This document shows, piece after piece, positions 29,915 through 39,287 of a DNA stretch of 64,000 nucleotides (position 1 is its first letter; each line of letters begins with the position of its first letter). Under the pieces are notes generated by a model. The model worked only from the letters and a program-made list of their open reading frames with translations, was not told where the DNA came from and did not search any database. Made by a program: the position numbers and the translations under genes. Origin of the DNA: Aureimonas sp. ME7 (GTDB lineage: Bacteria; Pseudomonadota; Alphaproteobacteria; Rhizobiales; Rhizobiaceae); NCBI RefSeq assembly GCF_903970965.1, contig NZ_CAJCKW010000002.1:186001-250000 (forward strand), given 5' to 3'.

Positions 29915-31194
29915 GCAGCCTCCAGAAGCAGCGCGCCACCCTGGCCGCCGCCGACGCACTGGCTGGCGATGCCGAACCGCGCGCCGCGCTTTCGCATGGC
30001 ATGGGCGAGGTGAAGCGTGATGCGGTTGCCGCTGGTGCCGACCGGATGCCCGAGCGCGATGGCCCCGCCATCGACGTTCAGACGATCGGCTGCGATCTCC
30101 CCGACCGCCCCGTCGAAGCCGAGCACCTCCCGGCCGACCTTGTCGTCGGCCAGAGCCCGGACGCAGGCGAGAACCTGCGCGGCGAATGCCTCGTTGATCT
30201 CGAACAGCCCGATATCGGCGAGCGAAAGCTTGTGCGTTTTCAAGAGCTGCGCGATCGCCACCACGGGTCCGAGCCCCATGATGGATGGATCCAGCGCGCC
30301 CCAGCGCACATCCGCTATGCGCGCGAGCGGCTGAAGCCCGTGCCGCTTCACCGCCTCTTCCGAGGCGATCAGCGTCCAACTCGCCCCGTCGGTGATTTGC
30401 GACGAGTTGCCGGCCGTGACGTTGCCATAGGGCCGCTCGAACACTGGTTTGAGACCGCCTAGCGTTCGAGCGGTGGAATCAGGGCGCACCCCGTCGTCCC
30501 GCTCGAACACGTCGCCGCGCCGTGAGAACATCGGCACGACCTCTCCCTCCAGCGTACCGTCGCCCTGCGCGGCGGCGAGGCGTCGGTGGCTTTCGGCGGC
30601 ATATTCATCCGCTTCGCGCCGCGTCACGCCGAAGAGGTGGCCGACCTTTTCGGCTGTCTGGCCCATGTTGAGATCGGTGATCGGATCGGTGAGACCTCGC
30701 TCCAGGCCGATGACCGGCTTCAGATAGCCGGGGCGAAGCCCGGAGATCGCCTTCAACCGATCACCCGTCGTGCGCGCGCCATTCAACCGCGCGAACCACT
30801 GCACGGCGTCGCTGCTCAGAACCAGCGGCGAATGGCTCAGCGCTTCCGCCCCGCCGGCCAGCGCGATCTCCGCGCGGCCATCGGCGACCGCACGCATCGC
30901 GTCGTCGATCGCCAGCATGCCGGAGCCGCAGTTGATCTGCACCGTATGCGCCGGCACCGTGTCGGACAGGCCGAGGCGGAGCGCGGCGACGCGCGCCGGG
31001 TTCATCTCGTCCGCCACGACGTTGACGCAGCCCAGAACCACGAGATCGATCAGATCGGCATCGAACGGCTGGCGCATCAGAAGCGGGCGACCGCACAGGA
31101 CGGCGAGATCCACCGGCGTGAATGGCCCCGGCTTGCCGCGCGCCTTGATGAAGGGCGTGCGCGCGCCGTCGACGAGATAGACCGCGCGGCTCAT
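29911..31194 (-). CDS. fadI: Acetyl-CoA C-acyltransferase (thiolase, FadI/FadA-type)
   Basis: 427 residues. Thiolase fold with the acyl-accepting Cys in VQINCGSGMLAIDDAM, the GGAEALSHSP loop, catalytic His in ALGHPVGTSGNRI and the second Cys in SQCVGGGQGGALLLE. Cleaves 3-ketoacyl-CoA to acetyl-CoA. Its start overlaps the fadE stop and its stop overlaps the fadJ start, both as ATGA, so the three enzymes of the beta-oxidation spiral are tightly coupled. Confidence 0.94.
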   Translation of the reverse strand: MSRAVYLVDGARTPFIKARGKPGPFTPVDLAVLCGRPLLMRQPFDADLIDLVVLGCVNVVADEMNPARVAALRLGLSDTVPAHTVQINCGSGMLAIDDAMRAVADGRAEIALAGGAEALSHSPLVLSSDAVQWFARLNGARTTGDRLKAISGLRPGYLKPVIGLERGLTDPITDLNMGQTAEKVGHLFGVTRREADEYAAESHRRLAAAQGDGTLEGEVVPMFSRRGDVFERDDGVRPDSTARTLGGLKPVFERPYGNVTAGNSSQITDGASWTLIASEEAVKRHGLQPLARIADVRWGALDPSIMGLGPVVAIAQLLKTHKLSLADIGLFEINEAFAAQVLACVRALADDKVGREVLGFDGAVGEIAADRLNVDGGAIALGHPVGTSGNRITLHLAHAMRKRGARFGIASQCVGGGQGGALLLEAA

Positions 31195-33467
31195 TCCGCC
31201 GCCTCCGCGCGCGGCGCTTCGTTCGACGCTTTCTTGCGGTCGGGCCTGTGCTGGCTGGCGATGGGCGAGATGTCCTCCATCGGGAAACTGTCGACGGCGA
31301 TGGCGCGATCGACGGCCGCGTCCATATCAGCCAATTGCTGGAACTCGGCTTCGGTGATCACGCCCTGCTCCAGCGCCTTCCTCGCATCGCGGACCTTCGC
31401 CTCGCGCATCCGCTTGGCGATCGGCGCAGCGTCGGTCACATGCGCGAATGCGCGCTCCAGAACCGCGATCGGATGGTCCTCGCGGCCCTCGCCGAGATAA
31501 AGGTTCGGGGTTAGCCGGTCGCGCTGCGAAGACGGACGCATCAGAATCTCGGCGACCTCGCGTACCAGCTCGTCGGCCGGCGGGCGCATCGGAATCCCTA
31601 GAGGAAACGCCACGATACGGGCGGCGATCGCCGCCCAGCGTGCCGGCAGGTTGGCGAAGATGCCGTGGAACGCCCGGCCCATCCGGTTGATGCCGCGTTG
31701 CATGACGAATTCGACGATCGGGCGATCGGCTTCCGGCCGCCCGTCCGTTTCGAACCGTTTCAGCGTGGCGCCGAGGAGATAAAGCTCCGACAGGATGTCT
31801 CCGAGCCGGGCCGACAGCATCTCGCGCCGCTTCAAACTGCCGCCGAGCGTCAGGAGTGCGAGGTCGGCCAGCAGCGCGAAGGCGGCGGAATAGCGCGAAA
31901 GCTGACGCCAGTGGCTGGTGAAGGCCGCACCGCGCGGGGCCGGGGCGGCAAGCCCACCGGTCCAGCCGAACAGGGCGGTGCGCAGAAGATTGGTGACGGA
32001 ATGGCCGACATGGACCCAGAAGTGCCTGTCGAACTCGCGCAGGCCCTCGCGCTCGTCGGGGTTGGCGAGCGCGCGCATCTCGTTCAGCATGTAGGGGTGC
32101 GCGCGGATCGCGCCCTGCCCGAAGATCATCAGATTGCGCGTCAGGATGTTGGCGCCCTCGACCGTGATGCCGATCGGCACGGAGCGGTGCTGGGGGCCGA
32201 GCGCGTTCATCGGCCCGTCGATGATCGCCTTGCCACCTTGAATATCCATCGCATGCGCGATCGAGCGTCGCATGAGCTCGGTGGCGTTGGACTTCATGAT
32301 GGCCGACACGACGGACGGACGATGCCCCTCGTCCAGCGCCGCGACCGTCAGCCGGCGCGCGGCGTCCACCTGATAGGCGTTGGCGGCCAGTTCCGCCATC
32401 GGCTCCTGGATGCCCTCGAACATGCCGATCGGCAGGTTGAACTGGGTGCGGACGCGCGCGTAAGCCCCGGTCATCCGCGCCGCCATTGCAGCGGCGGCGG
32501 CGGACTGCGAGGGAAGCGAGATCCCGCGCCCTGCCGCCAAAGCCTTCATCAGCATGGTCCACCCCTCGCCGATCTGCGTCTCGCCGCCGAGGATCCAGTC
32601 CATCGGAATGAAGACGTCCTCGCCGTGAAGCGGGCCGTTCTGGAAGAAGGTGAAGCCGGGAATATGCCGATCGCCGTGGCGAACGCCGGGGGTGGAGGTC
32701 GGGATCAGCGCGACGGTGATGCCAAGTTCCTCGCCGCGTCCGAGATGACCCTCCGGGTCGTAGAGCTTGAACGCCAGGCCCATGACGGTCGCCACGGGGG
32801 CAAGCGTGATGTAGCGCTTGGAGAAGTTGAGCCGAATGCCGAGAACGCGGGCTCCCTCGTGTTCGCCATATTCCACGACGCCGCGATCCGTCATTGCCGC
32901 CGCGTCCGACCCTGCGCGATCGGAGGTCAGGCCGAAGCAGGGGATCTCGCGCCCATCGGCGAGGCGCGGCAGCCAATGATCGCGCTGCGCCTGCGTGCCG
33001 AAATGCAGCATGAGTTCGCCCGGCCCAAGCGAGTTCGGCACCATTACCGTGACACCGGCCGCGACGCTGGCAGAGGACACCTTGCGCACCACTTCGGAAT
33101 GCGCCGTGTTGGAGAAACCGAGACCGCCGTATTCCTTCGGAATGATCATCCCGAAGAACTTGCGGCTCTTCATGAAGTCCCAGACGTCCGGGGAAAGGTC
33201 GCGATCCTGCCAGACGATCCGCCATTCGTCGATCATCGAGCAGAGCTCGGCGACGGGACCATCCATGAACGCCTGCTCCTCGGCGGACAGGCTGGCCGGG
33301 GCCATGGCGAGGAGCTTTTCCCAGTCGGGCGCGCCGCTGAAAAGCTCGCCGTCCCACCAGACCGTGCCCGCGTCGATGGCCTTGCTCTCCGTTTCGGAGA
33401 TCGGCGGCATCGCGGTCTTGGCCCATCGATAGATCGGACGGGTCAGGCGGTCCATGCGAAACGACAT
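31191..33467 (-). CDS. fadE: Acyl-CoA dehydrogenase FadE
   Basis: 758 residues from the ATG at 33467, which has GGGAGG eight bases upstream; a TTG five codons earlier is unlikely. The large FadE form: a dehydrogenase core with GLTSDRAGSDAAAM, FSKRYITLAPVATVMG and VEGANILTRNLMIFGQGAIRAHPY, then a C-terminal DUF1974-type domain (~480-740). First oxidation step of fatty acyl-CoA. Head gene of the fadE-fadI-fadJ operon, with promoter and operator at 33514-33546. Confidence 0.96.
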   Translation of the reverse strand: MSFRMDRLTRPIYRWAKTAMPPISETESKAIDAGTVWWDGELFSGAPDWEKLLAMAPASLSAEEQAFMDGPVAELCSMIDEWRIVWQDRDLSPDVWDFMKSRKFFGMIIPKEYGGLGFSNTAHSEVVRKVSSASVAAGVTVMVPNSLGPGELMLHFGTQAQRDHWLPRLADGREIPCFGLTSDRAGSDAAAMTDRGVVEYGEHEGARVLGIRLNFSKRYITLAPVATVMGLAFKLYDPEGHLGRGEELGITVALIPTSTPGVRHGDRHIPGFTFFQNGPLHGEDVFIPMDWILGGETQIGEGWTMLMKALAAGRGISLPSQSAAAAAMAARMTGAYARVRTQFNLPIGMFEGIQEPMAELAANAYQVDAARRLTVAALDEGHRPSVVSAIMKSNATELMRRSIAHAMDIQGGKAIIDGPMNALGPQHRSVPIGITVEGANILTRNLMIFGQGAIRAHPYMLNEMRALANPDEREGLREFDRHFWVHVGHSVTNLLRTALFGWTGGLAAPAPRGAAFTSHWRQLSRYSAAFALLADLALLTLGGSLKRREMLSARLGDILSELYLLGATLKRFETDGRPEADRPIVEFVMQRGINRMGRAFHGIFANLPARWAAIAARIVAFPLGIPMRPPADELVREVAEILMRPSSQRDRLTPNLYLGEGREDHPIAVLERAFAHVTDAAPIAKRMREAKVRDARKALEQGVITEAEFQQLADMDAAVDRAIAVDSFPMEDISPIASQHRPDRKKASNEAPRAEAAE

Positions 33468-33513
33468 CGTCTTACCTCCCAAGACTTATGCGCGGCCGGT
33501 TGCCCCGCCGCGC

Positions 33514-33546
33514 TCGGTCATACGTCCCAGATATGACCGATTCCAA
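33514..33546 (-). promoter_or_regulatory. fadE promoter overlapped by an inverted repeat
   Basis: 9-bp arms TCGGTCATA (33514-33522) and TATGACCGA (33532-33540) flank a 9-bp spacer. On the minus strand TTGGAA at 33541-33546 and TATGAC at 33517-33522 make a -35/-10 pair with 18-bp spacing, so the repeat covers the whole promoter core. This is the geometry of a repressor site, probably for a TetR-type fatty-acid regulator (inference). The transcript would start about 40 bp before the fadE ATG. Confidence 0.6.
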
Positions 33547-33595
33547 GCTTTGCCACACGCGCTCGCGGCGATGTCACCGGAGCCCCGCGCAATCG

Positions 33596-34858
33596 TCAGC
33601 TTGTGGTGCGCGCGCGATGGGCGATGTCGCGGCGGCAGAAGCCGTCGCTCCAGTCGATCCGATCGACCAGGGCGTAGGCCTTCGCGATGGCGGAGCCGAT
33701 ATCGGCGTCGCGCGCGGTTGCGTTGAGAACGCGCCCGCCGTTCGCGACGATCTCGTCGCCCTGCCTCGTCGTTCCCGCATGGAAGACGATCTCGTCCGCC
33801 TTCGGGGCCGGGATGTTCCGGATCGGCGTGCCTTTGCGCACCGCGCCGGGATACCCCTTGGCCGCGAGCACGACGGTGACCGCCGGCTCGGGCGACCATT
33901 CGGGCTCGACGCCCGCCAGAGAACCCGTGGCGGCTGTCAGCAGGATCGGCAGGAGATCGCTTCGCAAGCGAAGCATCAGCACCTGCGCCTCCGGATCGCC
34001 GAAGCGCACGTTGTACTCGATCAGCTTCGGCCCCTCCGCCGTCAGCATCAGACCGGCATAAAGAACGCCGCGAAACGGCGCACCCATCTCGCGCATGCCT
34101 TCCAGCGTCGGGCGAACGATCTCGCGAAGCGCGCGCTCGGTGAGTTCGGGCGTCATAAGGCCGGAGGGCGAATAGGCGCCCATCCCGCCGGTGTTCGGAC
34201 CTTCATCCCCGTCAAACGCGCGCTTGTGATCCTCCGCCGTCCCGAAGGGCAAGGCGATGTCGCCGTCGCACAGGCAGAACAGGGAGGCTTCGGGACCGGA
34301 CAGGCATTCCTCGATCACCACCTCGGCACCGGCGGCGCCCTCGAAGCAATCGTCCACCGCCCGAACGGCTTCCTCGACGCTCGATGCCACGGTGACTCCC
34401 TTGCCCGCCGCCAGCCCGTCTGCCTTGACGACGATCGGCGCCCCTTGCTCCTGAATATAGGCCCTGGCCTCTTCAGCCCGCGAGAAGCGACGGAACGCGG
34501 CGGTCGGGATGTTCTTCGCCGCACAAAGCTCCTTGGTGAAGCCCTTGGAGCCCTCGAGCCGAGCGGCCGCCGCGCTCGGGCCGAACACGGCAATGCCCGC
34601 GTCGCGCAAGCTGTCGGCAAGGCCGGCGACGAGCGGCACTTCGGGGCCGACGACGACGAGGCCGATCCGCTGGTCCCGACAGAAGGCGATGACCCCCGCA
34701 TGATCTGCGACGTCGATCGAAGCGATCTCAGCCAGTTCCGCGATGCCGGGGTTGCCCGGCGCGGCATGGAGGAGGCCCAGCTCCGGCGACTGCTTGAGCT
34801 TCCAGGCCAAGGCGTGTTCGCGGCCGCCCGATCCGATCAGAAGAACGTCGATGGTCAT
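33596..34858 (-). CDS. purD: Phosphoribosylamine--glycine ligase
   Basis: 420 residues. Second step of purine synthesis. The N-terminal domain begins [21 protein letters not shown]; the ATP-grasp core shows [34 protein letters not shown] and [12 protein letters not shown], followed by the C-terminal domain with the [16 protein letters not shown] stretch. I use the ATG at 34858; upstream in-frame readings lack support. Promoter at 34905-34933. Confidence 0.97.
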   Translation of the reverse strand: MTIDVLLIGSGGREHALAWKLKQSPELGLLHAAPGNPGIAELAEIASIDVADHAGVIAFCRDQRIGLVVVGPEVPLVAGLADSLRDAGIAVFGPSAAAARLEGSKGFTKELCAAKNIPTAAFRRFSRAEEARAYIQEQGAPIVVKADGLAAGKGVTVASSVEEAVRAVDDCFEGAAGAEVVIEECLSGPEASLFCLCDGDIALPFGTAEDHKRAFDGDEGPNTGGMGAYSPSGLMTPELTERALREIVRPTLEGMREMGAPFRGVLYAGLMLTAEGPKLIEYNVRFGDPEAQVLMLRLRSDLLPILLTAATGSLAGVEPEWSPEPAVTVVLAAKGYPGAVRKGTPIRNIPAPKADEIVFHAGTTRQGDEIVANGGRVLNATARDADIGSAIAKAYALVDRIDWSDGFCRRDIAHRARTTS

Positions 34859-34904
34859 GAGGGTTTCGTGCTTCCAGACAGACGCGCGCGAGGGTTCCCG
34901 GCGG

Positions 34905-34933
34905 CGATAGAGGTTGCCGGCGGGAAGGGTCAA
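34905..34933 (-). promoter_or_regulatory. purD promoter candidate
   Basis: On the minus strand TTGACC (34928-34933) and CTATCG (34905-34910) are 17 bp apart, close to the alphaproteobacterial CTTGAC-N17-CTATAT pattern, and lie about 47 bp before the purD ATG. The -35 is one arm of an inverted repeat, GTCAAGTC (34929-34936) with GACTTGAC (34957-34964). Confidence 0.5.
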
Positions 34934-34996
34934 GTCTTTTGCCGCTGCCCGTTCGGGACTTGACGGCCGGCGCGCCCCGAGGCTTTTGCGTTGCCG

Positions 34997-35995
34997 ATGC
35001 GCTTACACCACCCATCCACGCCATCGTCCGACCGCGTTGCGGACGCTCCATCCGATACTTGGGTGTACCGCGTCCTGCCTCGGCCCTTCTGGCCCTATGC
35101 GCAGCTCGCGCGCTGGGACAGGCCGATCGGGTGGCAGCTTCTGATGTGGCCGTGCTGGTGGTCGGCCGCGCTCGCCCCGCAATGGGCAGCGCCGTCGGCC
35201 GTGCATATCGGCCTGCCGGATCTCTGGCACCTCGTCCTGTTCTTGGTCGGATCGGTCGCGATGCGGGGCGCGGGCTGCACCTATAACGACCTCGTGGATC
35301 GGGACATCGATGCGAGGGTCGCGCGAACGCGCTCGCGCCCCCTGCCCTCGGGCCGCGTTTCCGGCCTCCAGGCCAAGGCGTTCCTCGTCTTTCAGGCGCT
35401 GGTCGGCCTTGCCGTGCTCCTGCAGTTCAACCTTTTCGCGATCCTGCTCGGCATCGCGTCGCTCGCGATCGTCGCTGTCTATCCGTTCCTGAAACGGGTG
35501 ACGGACTGGCCGCAGCTCGGCCTCGGCTTCGCGTTTTCCTGGGGGGCACTGATGGGCTGGGCAGCCTATTGGGGGACGCTTTCGCTGCCGCCGGTCCTGC
35601 TCTACGCCGGCGCCGTGCTCTGGACGGTCGGCTACGACACGATCTACGCGCATCAGGACCGCGAGGACGACGCCCTCGTCGGCGTGCGCTCGACGGCTCG
35701 TTTGTTCGGCAGCCGAACGAAGACGGCGCTCGTTCTCCTGTATGGCGGAGCGATCGCCCTGTTCGGCGCGGCCTATCTCGTCGCCAACGCCGGCAATGCC
35801 GGCCCATCCTGGCCGGCCTATGCCGGGCTGTTGCTCGGCGCCGTCCAGATGGGTTGGCAGATCCGGAACCTCTCCATCGACGACCCGGACGAGTGCCTGA
35901 AGCTGTTCAAGTCGAACTCGCTGTTCGGCTGGATCGTCTTCCTCGGGCTCGTCTTCTCCAGCCTATGGATCCTGTCCTTCCCACGGATCTACTGA
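34997..35995 (+). CDS. ubiA: 4-hydroxybenzoate polyprenyltransferase
   Basis: 332 residues from the ATG at 34997 (a TTG two codons before is possible). UbiA superfamily with about eight to nine helices and the two Asp-rich motifs [19 protein letters not shown] and [12 protein letters not shown], the latter diagnostic of UbiA against haem O synthase. Attaches the polyprenyl tail in ubiquinone synthesis. Divergent from purD; convergent with the DUF6101 gene, three bases apart. Confidence 0.96.
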   Translation: MRLHHPSTPSSDRVADAPSDTWVYRVLPRPFWPYAQLARWDRPIGWQLLMWPCWWSAALAPQWAAPSAVHIGLPDLWHLVLFLVGSVAMRGAGCTYNDLVDRDIDARVARTRSRPLPSGRVSGLQAKAFLVFQALVGLAVLLQFNLFAILLGIASLAIVAVYPFLKRVTDWPQLGLGFAFSWGALMGWAAYWGTLSLPPVLLYAGAVLWTVGYDTIYAHQDREDDALVGVRSTARLFGSRTKTALVLLYGGAIALFGAAYLVANAGNAGPSWPAYAGLLLGAVQMGWQIRNLSIDDPDECLKLFKSNSLFGWIVFLGLVFSSLWILSFPRIY

Positions 35996-35998
35996 CAC

Positions 35999-36574
35999 TT
36001 AACTGCGGGCGATGATCTCTTCGCCCTGGACGATCATGCGCATGCCGAGACCACCGGGCTTGCGGCGGGCCAGGAAGCGCGGACGCCGGCCGCGATGGCT
36101 GGCGGCGCGGCGGACCGAAGGCTCTCCCTTGCGCACGCGGCCGAGCGTGTCCTCCAGCGCCGTGACGGTGCCGTCGGCCTCCACCATGAGCATCGGCAGA
36201 GAGAAGAGGTCGGACCAGCCGCGCCAGTCCGCCGCCACGTCGTAGAGATCGCAGGCGACCAGAAGCGGCACCGACATGCGCGGGTCTTCGTGGTGAAGCT
36301 CCAGCGTCACGGTGATGTCGCCGTTCGCGTCCTCCATGGCGCGGGCGGCGACGCCCTTGAAGGAGCGCGAGGGCAGCGCGATGGCGACCGGCAGGCCGCT
36401 TTGTTCCAGCTGCCGGCGAACGATCGCCCCACGCCGATCGACGCGGTAGGAAACGAGTTCCCCGTCCTGGACCAGCTCGAAGCTCTGCTTGCGATCCGCA
36501 AGGGCGGGATCGAGCCGGATCGGCATGTTCGCCCATTCCGGCCGGCCTGCGTTCTGATGATGAACCACGCTCAT
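35999..36574 (-). CDS. DUF6101 family protein
   Basis: 191 residues from the ATG at 36574. The pattern matches a conserved uncharacterised family of Hyphomicrobiales: an IRLDPA start, LPSRSFKGVAARAM, LELHHEDPRMSVPLLVACDLYDVAADWRGWSDLFSLPMLMVEADG, then a very basic tail (RRAASHRGRRPRFLARRKPG) ending in EEIIARS. The basic tail suggests nucleic-acid or membrane contact, but no function is known. Confidence 0.82.
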   Translation of the reverse strand: MSVVHHQNAGRPEWANMPIRLDPALADRKQSFELVQDGELVSYRVDRRGAIVRRQLEQSGLPVAIALPSRSFKGVAARAMEDANGDITVTLELHHEDPRMSVPLLVACDLYDVAADWRGWSDLFSLPMLMVEADGTVTALEDTLGRVRKGEPSVRRAASHRGRRPRFLARRKPGGLGMRMIVQGEEIIARS

Positions 36575-36750
36575 GTCGTGTCCCCGTCTGTCTGTGTGGA
36601 GATCTTCTTTCGATCTCCCCTGCACGGCCGATGTATCCCGGCCTTCGATGCTTGCAGACTATCGGGTGCATGTTGCAGGCGGCCTAAGAAAGGCAGTTAA
36701 GTGAACATGACCGAAAACAGGGTATTCAAATCGTAAGTTTGAACATAACT

Positions 36751-38178
36751 TTAAACGACTTTTCCGGGGTTCATGATCCCGTAAGGATCGAACACACGCT
36801 TGATCCCCCGCATCAGATCCATCTCGACGGCGGGCTTGGTGCGCGCGAGTTCGTCGCGCTTCAGCTGGCCGATCCCGTGCTCGGCGGCGAAGCTGCCGCC
36901 CATTTCGGCGACGATGCCGTGGACCAGGGTGTTGATTTCCCCCCACCGGTCCAGGAACGCCTGCTTGTCGACACCGATGGGCTGCGAGACGTTGTAATGG
37001 ATGTTGCCGTCGCCGAGGTGCCCGAAGGAAACGAGACGCGCACCGGGGATCGCGCGCAGCACCGCCGCGTCGGCCCAGCGAAGGAACTCGGGCACCATCG
37101 CCACCGGCACGGACACGTCGTGCTTGATGGAGCCGCCTTCCGGCTTCTGCGCCCAACTCATCTCCTCGCGCATGCGCCAGAACAGTTTCGAGTCCGTTTC
37201 TGACGGCGCGATCGCGGCATCCTCGATCTCACCGGCTTCCAGCGCCGCGGCGAGAATCGCTTCCATCGTCGCACGCGCATCGTCCGGCGAACGGTTGGAC
37301 GAGGTTTCGAGGAGCGCGTACCAGGCGTGGGGGTTCCCCATCGGATCCCGCGCGCCGGCCGTGTGGCGCAGTGTGAACTCCATGGCGATGCGCGGCATGA
37401 TCTCAAAGGCCGTCAGCGACCCGCCCGCCGCTGCCTGCGCCCGCTCGAACAGCCGGAGCAACGCATCGGCGCTCGATAGACCGGCATAGGCGACCTCCCG
37501 GCCGCGTGGTTTGGGAAACAGCTTGAGAACGGCGCCGGTGATCAGGCCGAGCGTTCCCTCCGACCCGATCAGGAGCTGACGCAAATCATAGCCGCGATTG
37601 TCCTTCTTCAGACGGCGAAGGCCGTGGAACACCTCGCCGGACGGCAGAACCGCCTCGATACCAAGGCATAGCTCGCGCGCATTGCCATAGGCGAGAACGC
37701 CGGTCCCACCCGCATTCGACGCCAGATTGCCGCCGATCTGGCAGGACCCTTCCGAGCCGAGCGAGAGCGGAAACAGGAGGCCGGCAGCGTCGGCCGCTTC
37801 CTGCACCCGCTGGAGCACCACCCCGCCATCCACGGTGATCGTATGCCCGACCGGGTCCACGTCGCGGATTCCGTTCAGGAGCGAGAGCGAAACCACGATC
37901 TCGGCCTCGCTGCGAGGCATCTGGCCGCCGACATGCCCTGTGTTGCCGCCCTGCGGAACCACGGGCGTACGCGTTTCGAAGGCGAGCCGCATGATCGCCG
38001 ACACTTCCACCACCGTGGACGGGCGCAGGACGAGGCGCGAGCGCCCCGGAAACAGGTCGCGCGTTTCCTGAAGGAACGGAGCAAGATCCGCAGCTTCGGT
38101 CAGCGCCCGTCCGGGCGGCAAGAGCGCGGCGAAGCGAGCGCGCAGATCGTCGGAAAGCGGTTCCTGGGCGTTCGGCAT
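36751..38178 (-). CDS. FAD-linked oxidase (GlcD / D-2-hydroxyacid dehydrogenase type)
   Basis: 475 residues from the ATG at 38178, with GAAGGA about eight bases upstream. PCMH FAD-binding domain: RPSTVVEVSAIMRLA, VVPQGGNTGHVGGQMP, GSEGSCQIGGNLASNAGG and GSEGTLGLITGAVLKL. The C-terminal FAD-oxidase domain has SFGHLGDGNIHYN and AEHGIGQLKRDEL, with metal-binding His residues as in D-lactate and D-2-hydroxyglutarate dehydrogenases. Substrate is therefore a D-2-hydroxyacid. It follows the Sua5-type gene by 19 bp. Confidence 0.9.
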   Translation of the reverse strand: MPNAQEPLSDDLRARFAALLPPGRALTEAADLAPFLQETRDLFPGRSRLVLRPSTVVEVSAIMRLAFETRTPVVPQGGNTGHVGGQMPRSEAEIVVSLSLLNGIRDVDPVGHTITVDGGVVLQRVQEAADAAGLLFPLSLGSEGSCQIGGNLASNAGGTGVLAYGNARELCLGIEAVLPSGEVFHGLRRLKKDNRGYDLRQLLIGSEGTLGLITGAVLKLFPKPRGREVAYAGLSSADALLRLFERAQAAAGGSLTAFEIMPRIAMEFTLRHTAGARDPMGNPHAWYALLETSSNRSPDDARATMEAILAAALEAGEIEDAAIAPSETDSKLFWRMREEMSWAQKPEGGSIKHDVSVPVAMVPEFLRWADAAVLRAIPGARLVSFGHLGDGNIHYNVSQPIGVDKQAFLDRWGEINTLVHGIVAEMGGSFAAEHGIGQLKRDELARTKPAVEMDLMRGIKRVFDPYGIMNPGKVV

Positions 38179-38197
38179 ATTCAAGCGTCCTTCGATC

Positions 38198-39163
38198 TCA
38201 GCGCTCGGCGGCCGCACGCGCCAAGCGGTCGTTGATGGCTTCGCCCAGCCCCTCGGACGGGATCGGAGCGACGGCTATCCGCTCGATCTCCGGCGCATCG
38301 AAAGAACTCAGCGCCGTAAACAAACGCGCCGCCGCCTCGCGCAGATCCCCCGTTTCGCTGAGTTGGAATATCGCCGCGGCACGACTGGAAGCGGGCTGCG
38401 CGAGCGGGCCGAAAGCGATGAAATGCTCGCCGTCCTTCGGCTCTTCGGCGTTTAAACGAACGCGGCCGTGCGGGGCGTAGTGAGAGGCCAGTTGCCCGGG
38501 TGCGGTGATGGCCGCATCGGTGTTTCGCACGACGGGTAAATCGGCGGCTTCCTCCAGTTCAGCCGGCGTCACCGAACCGGGACGAAGAAGGACGATGCGA
38601 TCGGCAAGCGGGCGCACGATCGTCGACTCCAGCCCGAACACCGCGGGGCCGCCGTCCGCCACCGCATCGATCCTCCCGTTCAAGGTCCGCAGAACATGGT
38701 CGGCGGTGGTCGGGCTGACGCGGCCCGACGCGTTGGCGCTCGGCGCCGCGACCGGGCGGTCCAGAAGAGCAAGGATGTGCTGCAGGGCGCCGCGCGGCGC
38801 GCGCAGCGCGACCGTATCGAGTCCCGCAAGCGCCAGCGGATGGATGTTCGAGCCCTCAACGACAGGGAGAACCAGGGTCAGAGGCCCCGGCCAGAAGCGC
38901 TCCATCAACCGCGCGGCCACATCGTCGATGCGAGCGTAGCGCTCGGCCATCGCGCAGCCGACGACGTGCAGGATCAGGGGATTGAAACGGGGACGCCCCT
39001 TCGCCTCGAAGATGCGGGCGACAGCCGCACCATTGGCGGCGTCCGCCGCGAGGCCATAGACCGTCTCGGTCGGCACGGCGACGAGTTCGCCTCGCGCCAA
39101 GCGGGACGCGACCTCTTCTTCGGCCGCAGCGGAATTGAGCTGAATTCGTTTCGTCGGGATCAT
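38198..39163 (-). CDS. tsaC: L-threonylcarbamoyladenylate synthase (Sua5/TsaC)
   Basis: 321 residues from the ATG at 39163, the long Sua5 form. A YrdC domain (~10-200) with RGELVAVPTETVYGLAADA, KGRPRFNPLILHV, FWPGPLTLVLP and PVAAPSANASGRVSPTTADHV, then a C-terminal Sua5 domain (~225-320). Makes threonylcarbamoyl-AMP for t6A37 of ANN-decoding tRNAs. trmO at 48344 further methylates t6A, so two steps of the same modification are in this window. Confidence 0.95.
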   Translation of the reverse strand: MIPTKRIQLNSAAAEEEVASRLARGELVAVPTETVYGLAADAANGAAVARIFEAKGRPRFNPLILHVVGCAMAERYARIDDVAARLMERFWPGPLTLVLPVVEGSNIHPLALAGLDTVALRAPRGALQHILALLDRPVAAPSANASGRVSPTTADHVLRTLNGRIDAVADGGPAVFGLESTIVRPLADRIVLLRPGSVTPAELEEAADLPVVRNTDAAITAPGQLASHYAPHGRVRLNAEEPKDGEHFIAFGPLAQPASSRAAAIFQLSETGDLREAAARLFTALSSFDAPEIERIAVAPIPSEGLGEAINDRLARAAAER

Positions 39164-39287
39164 GGGCAAACGTCTAGGCCGATGCCGCGTCGTCGAAAAG
39201 CCGTGTCGCCACTTCGAGCGATTGGAATAGTCCGACGCAAGGTCCGCGCCGCATTCTAACCGCTCAGATCGTCAAGGGTGGAAAGCG

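Noticed and set aside
31327-33426. Additional frame inside fadE on the same strand
   Set aside because: Arg/Pro-rich out-of-frame reading of fadE with no ribosome-binding site or domain.
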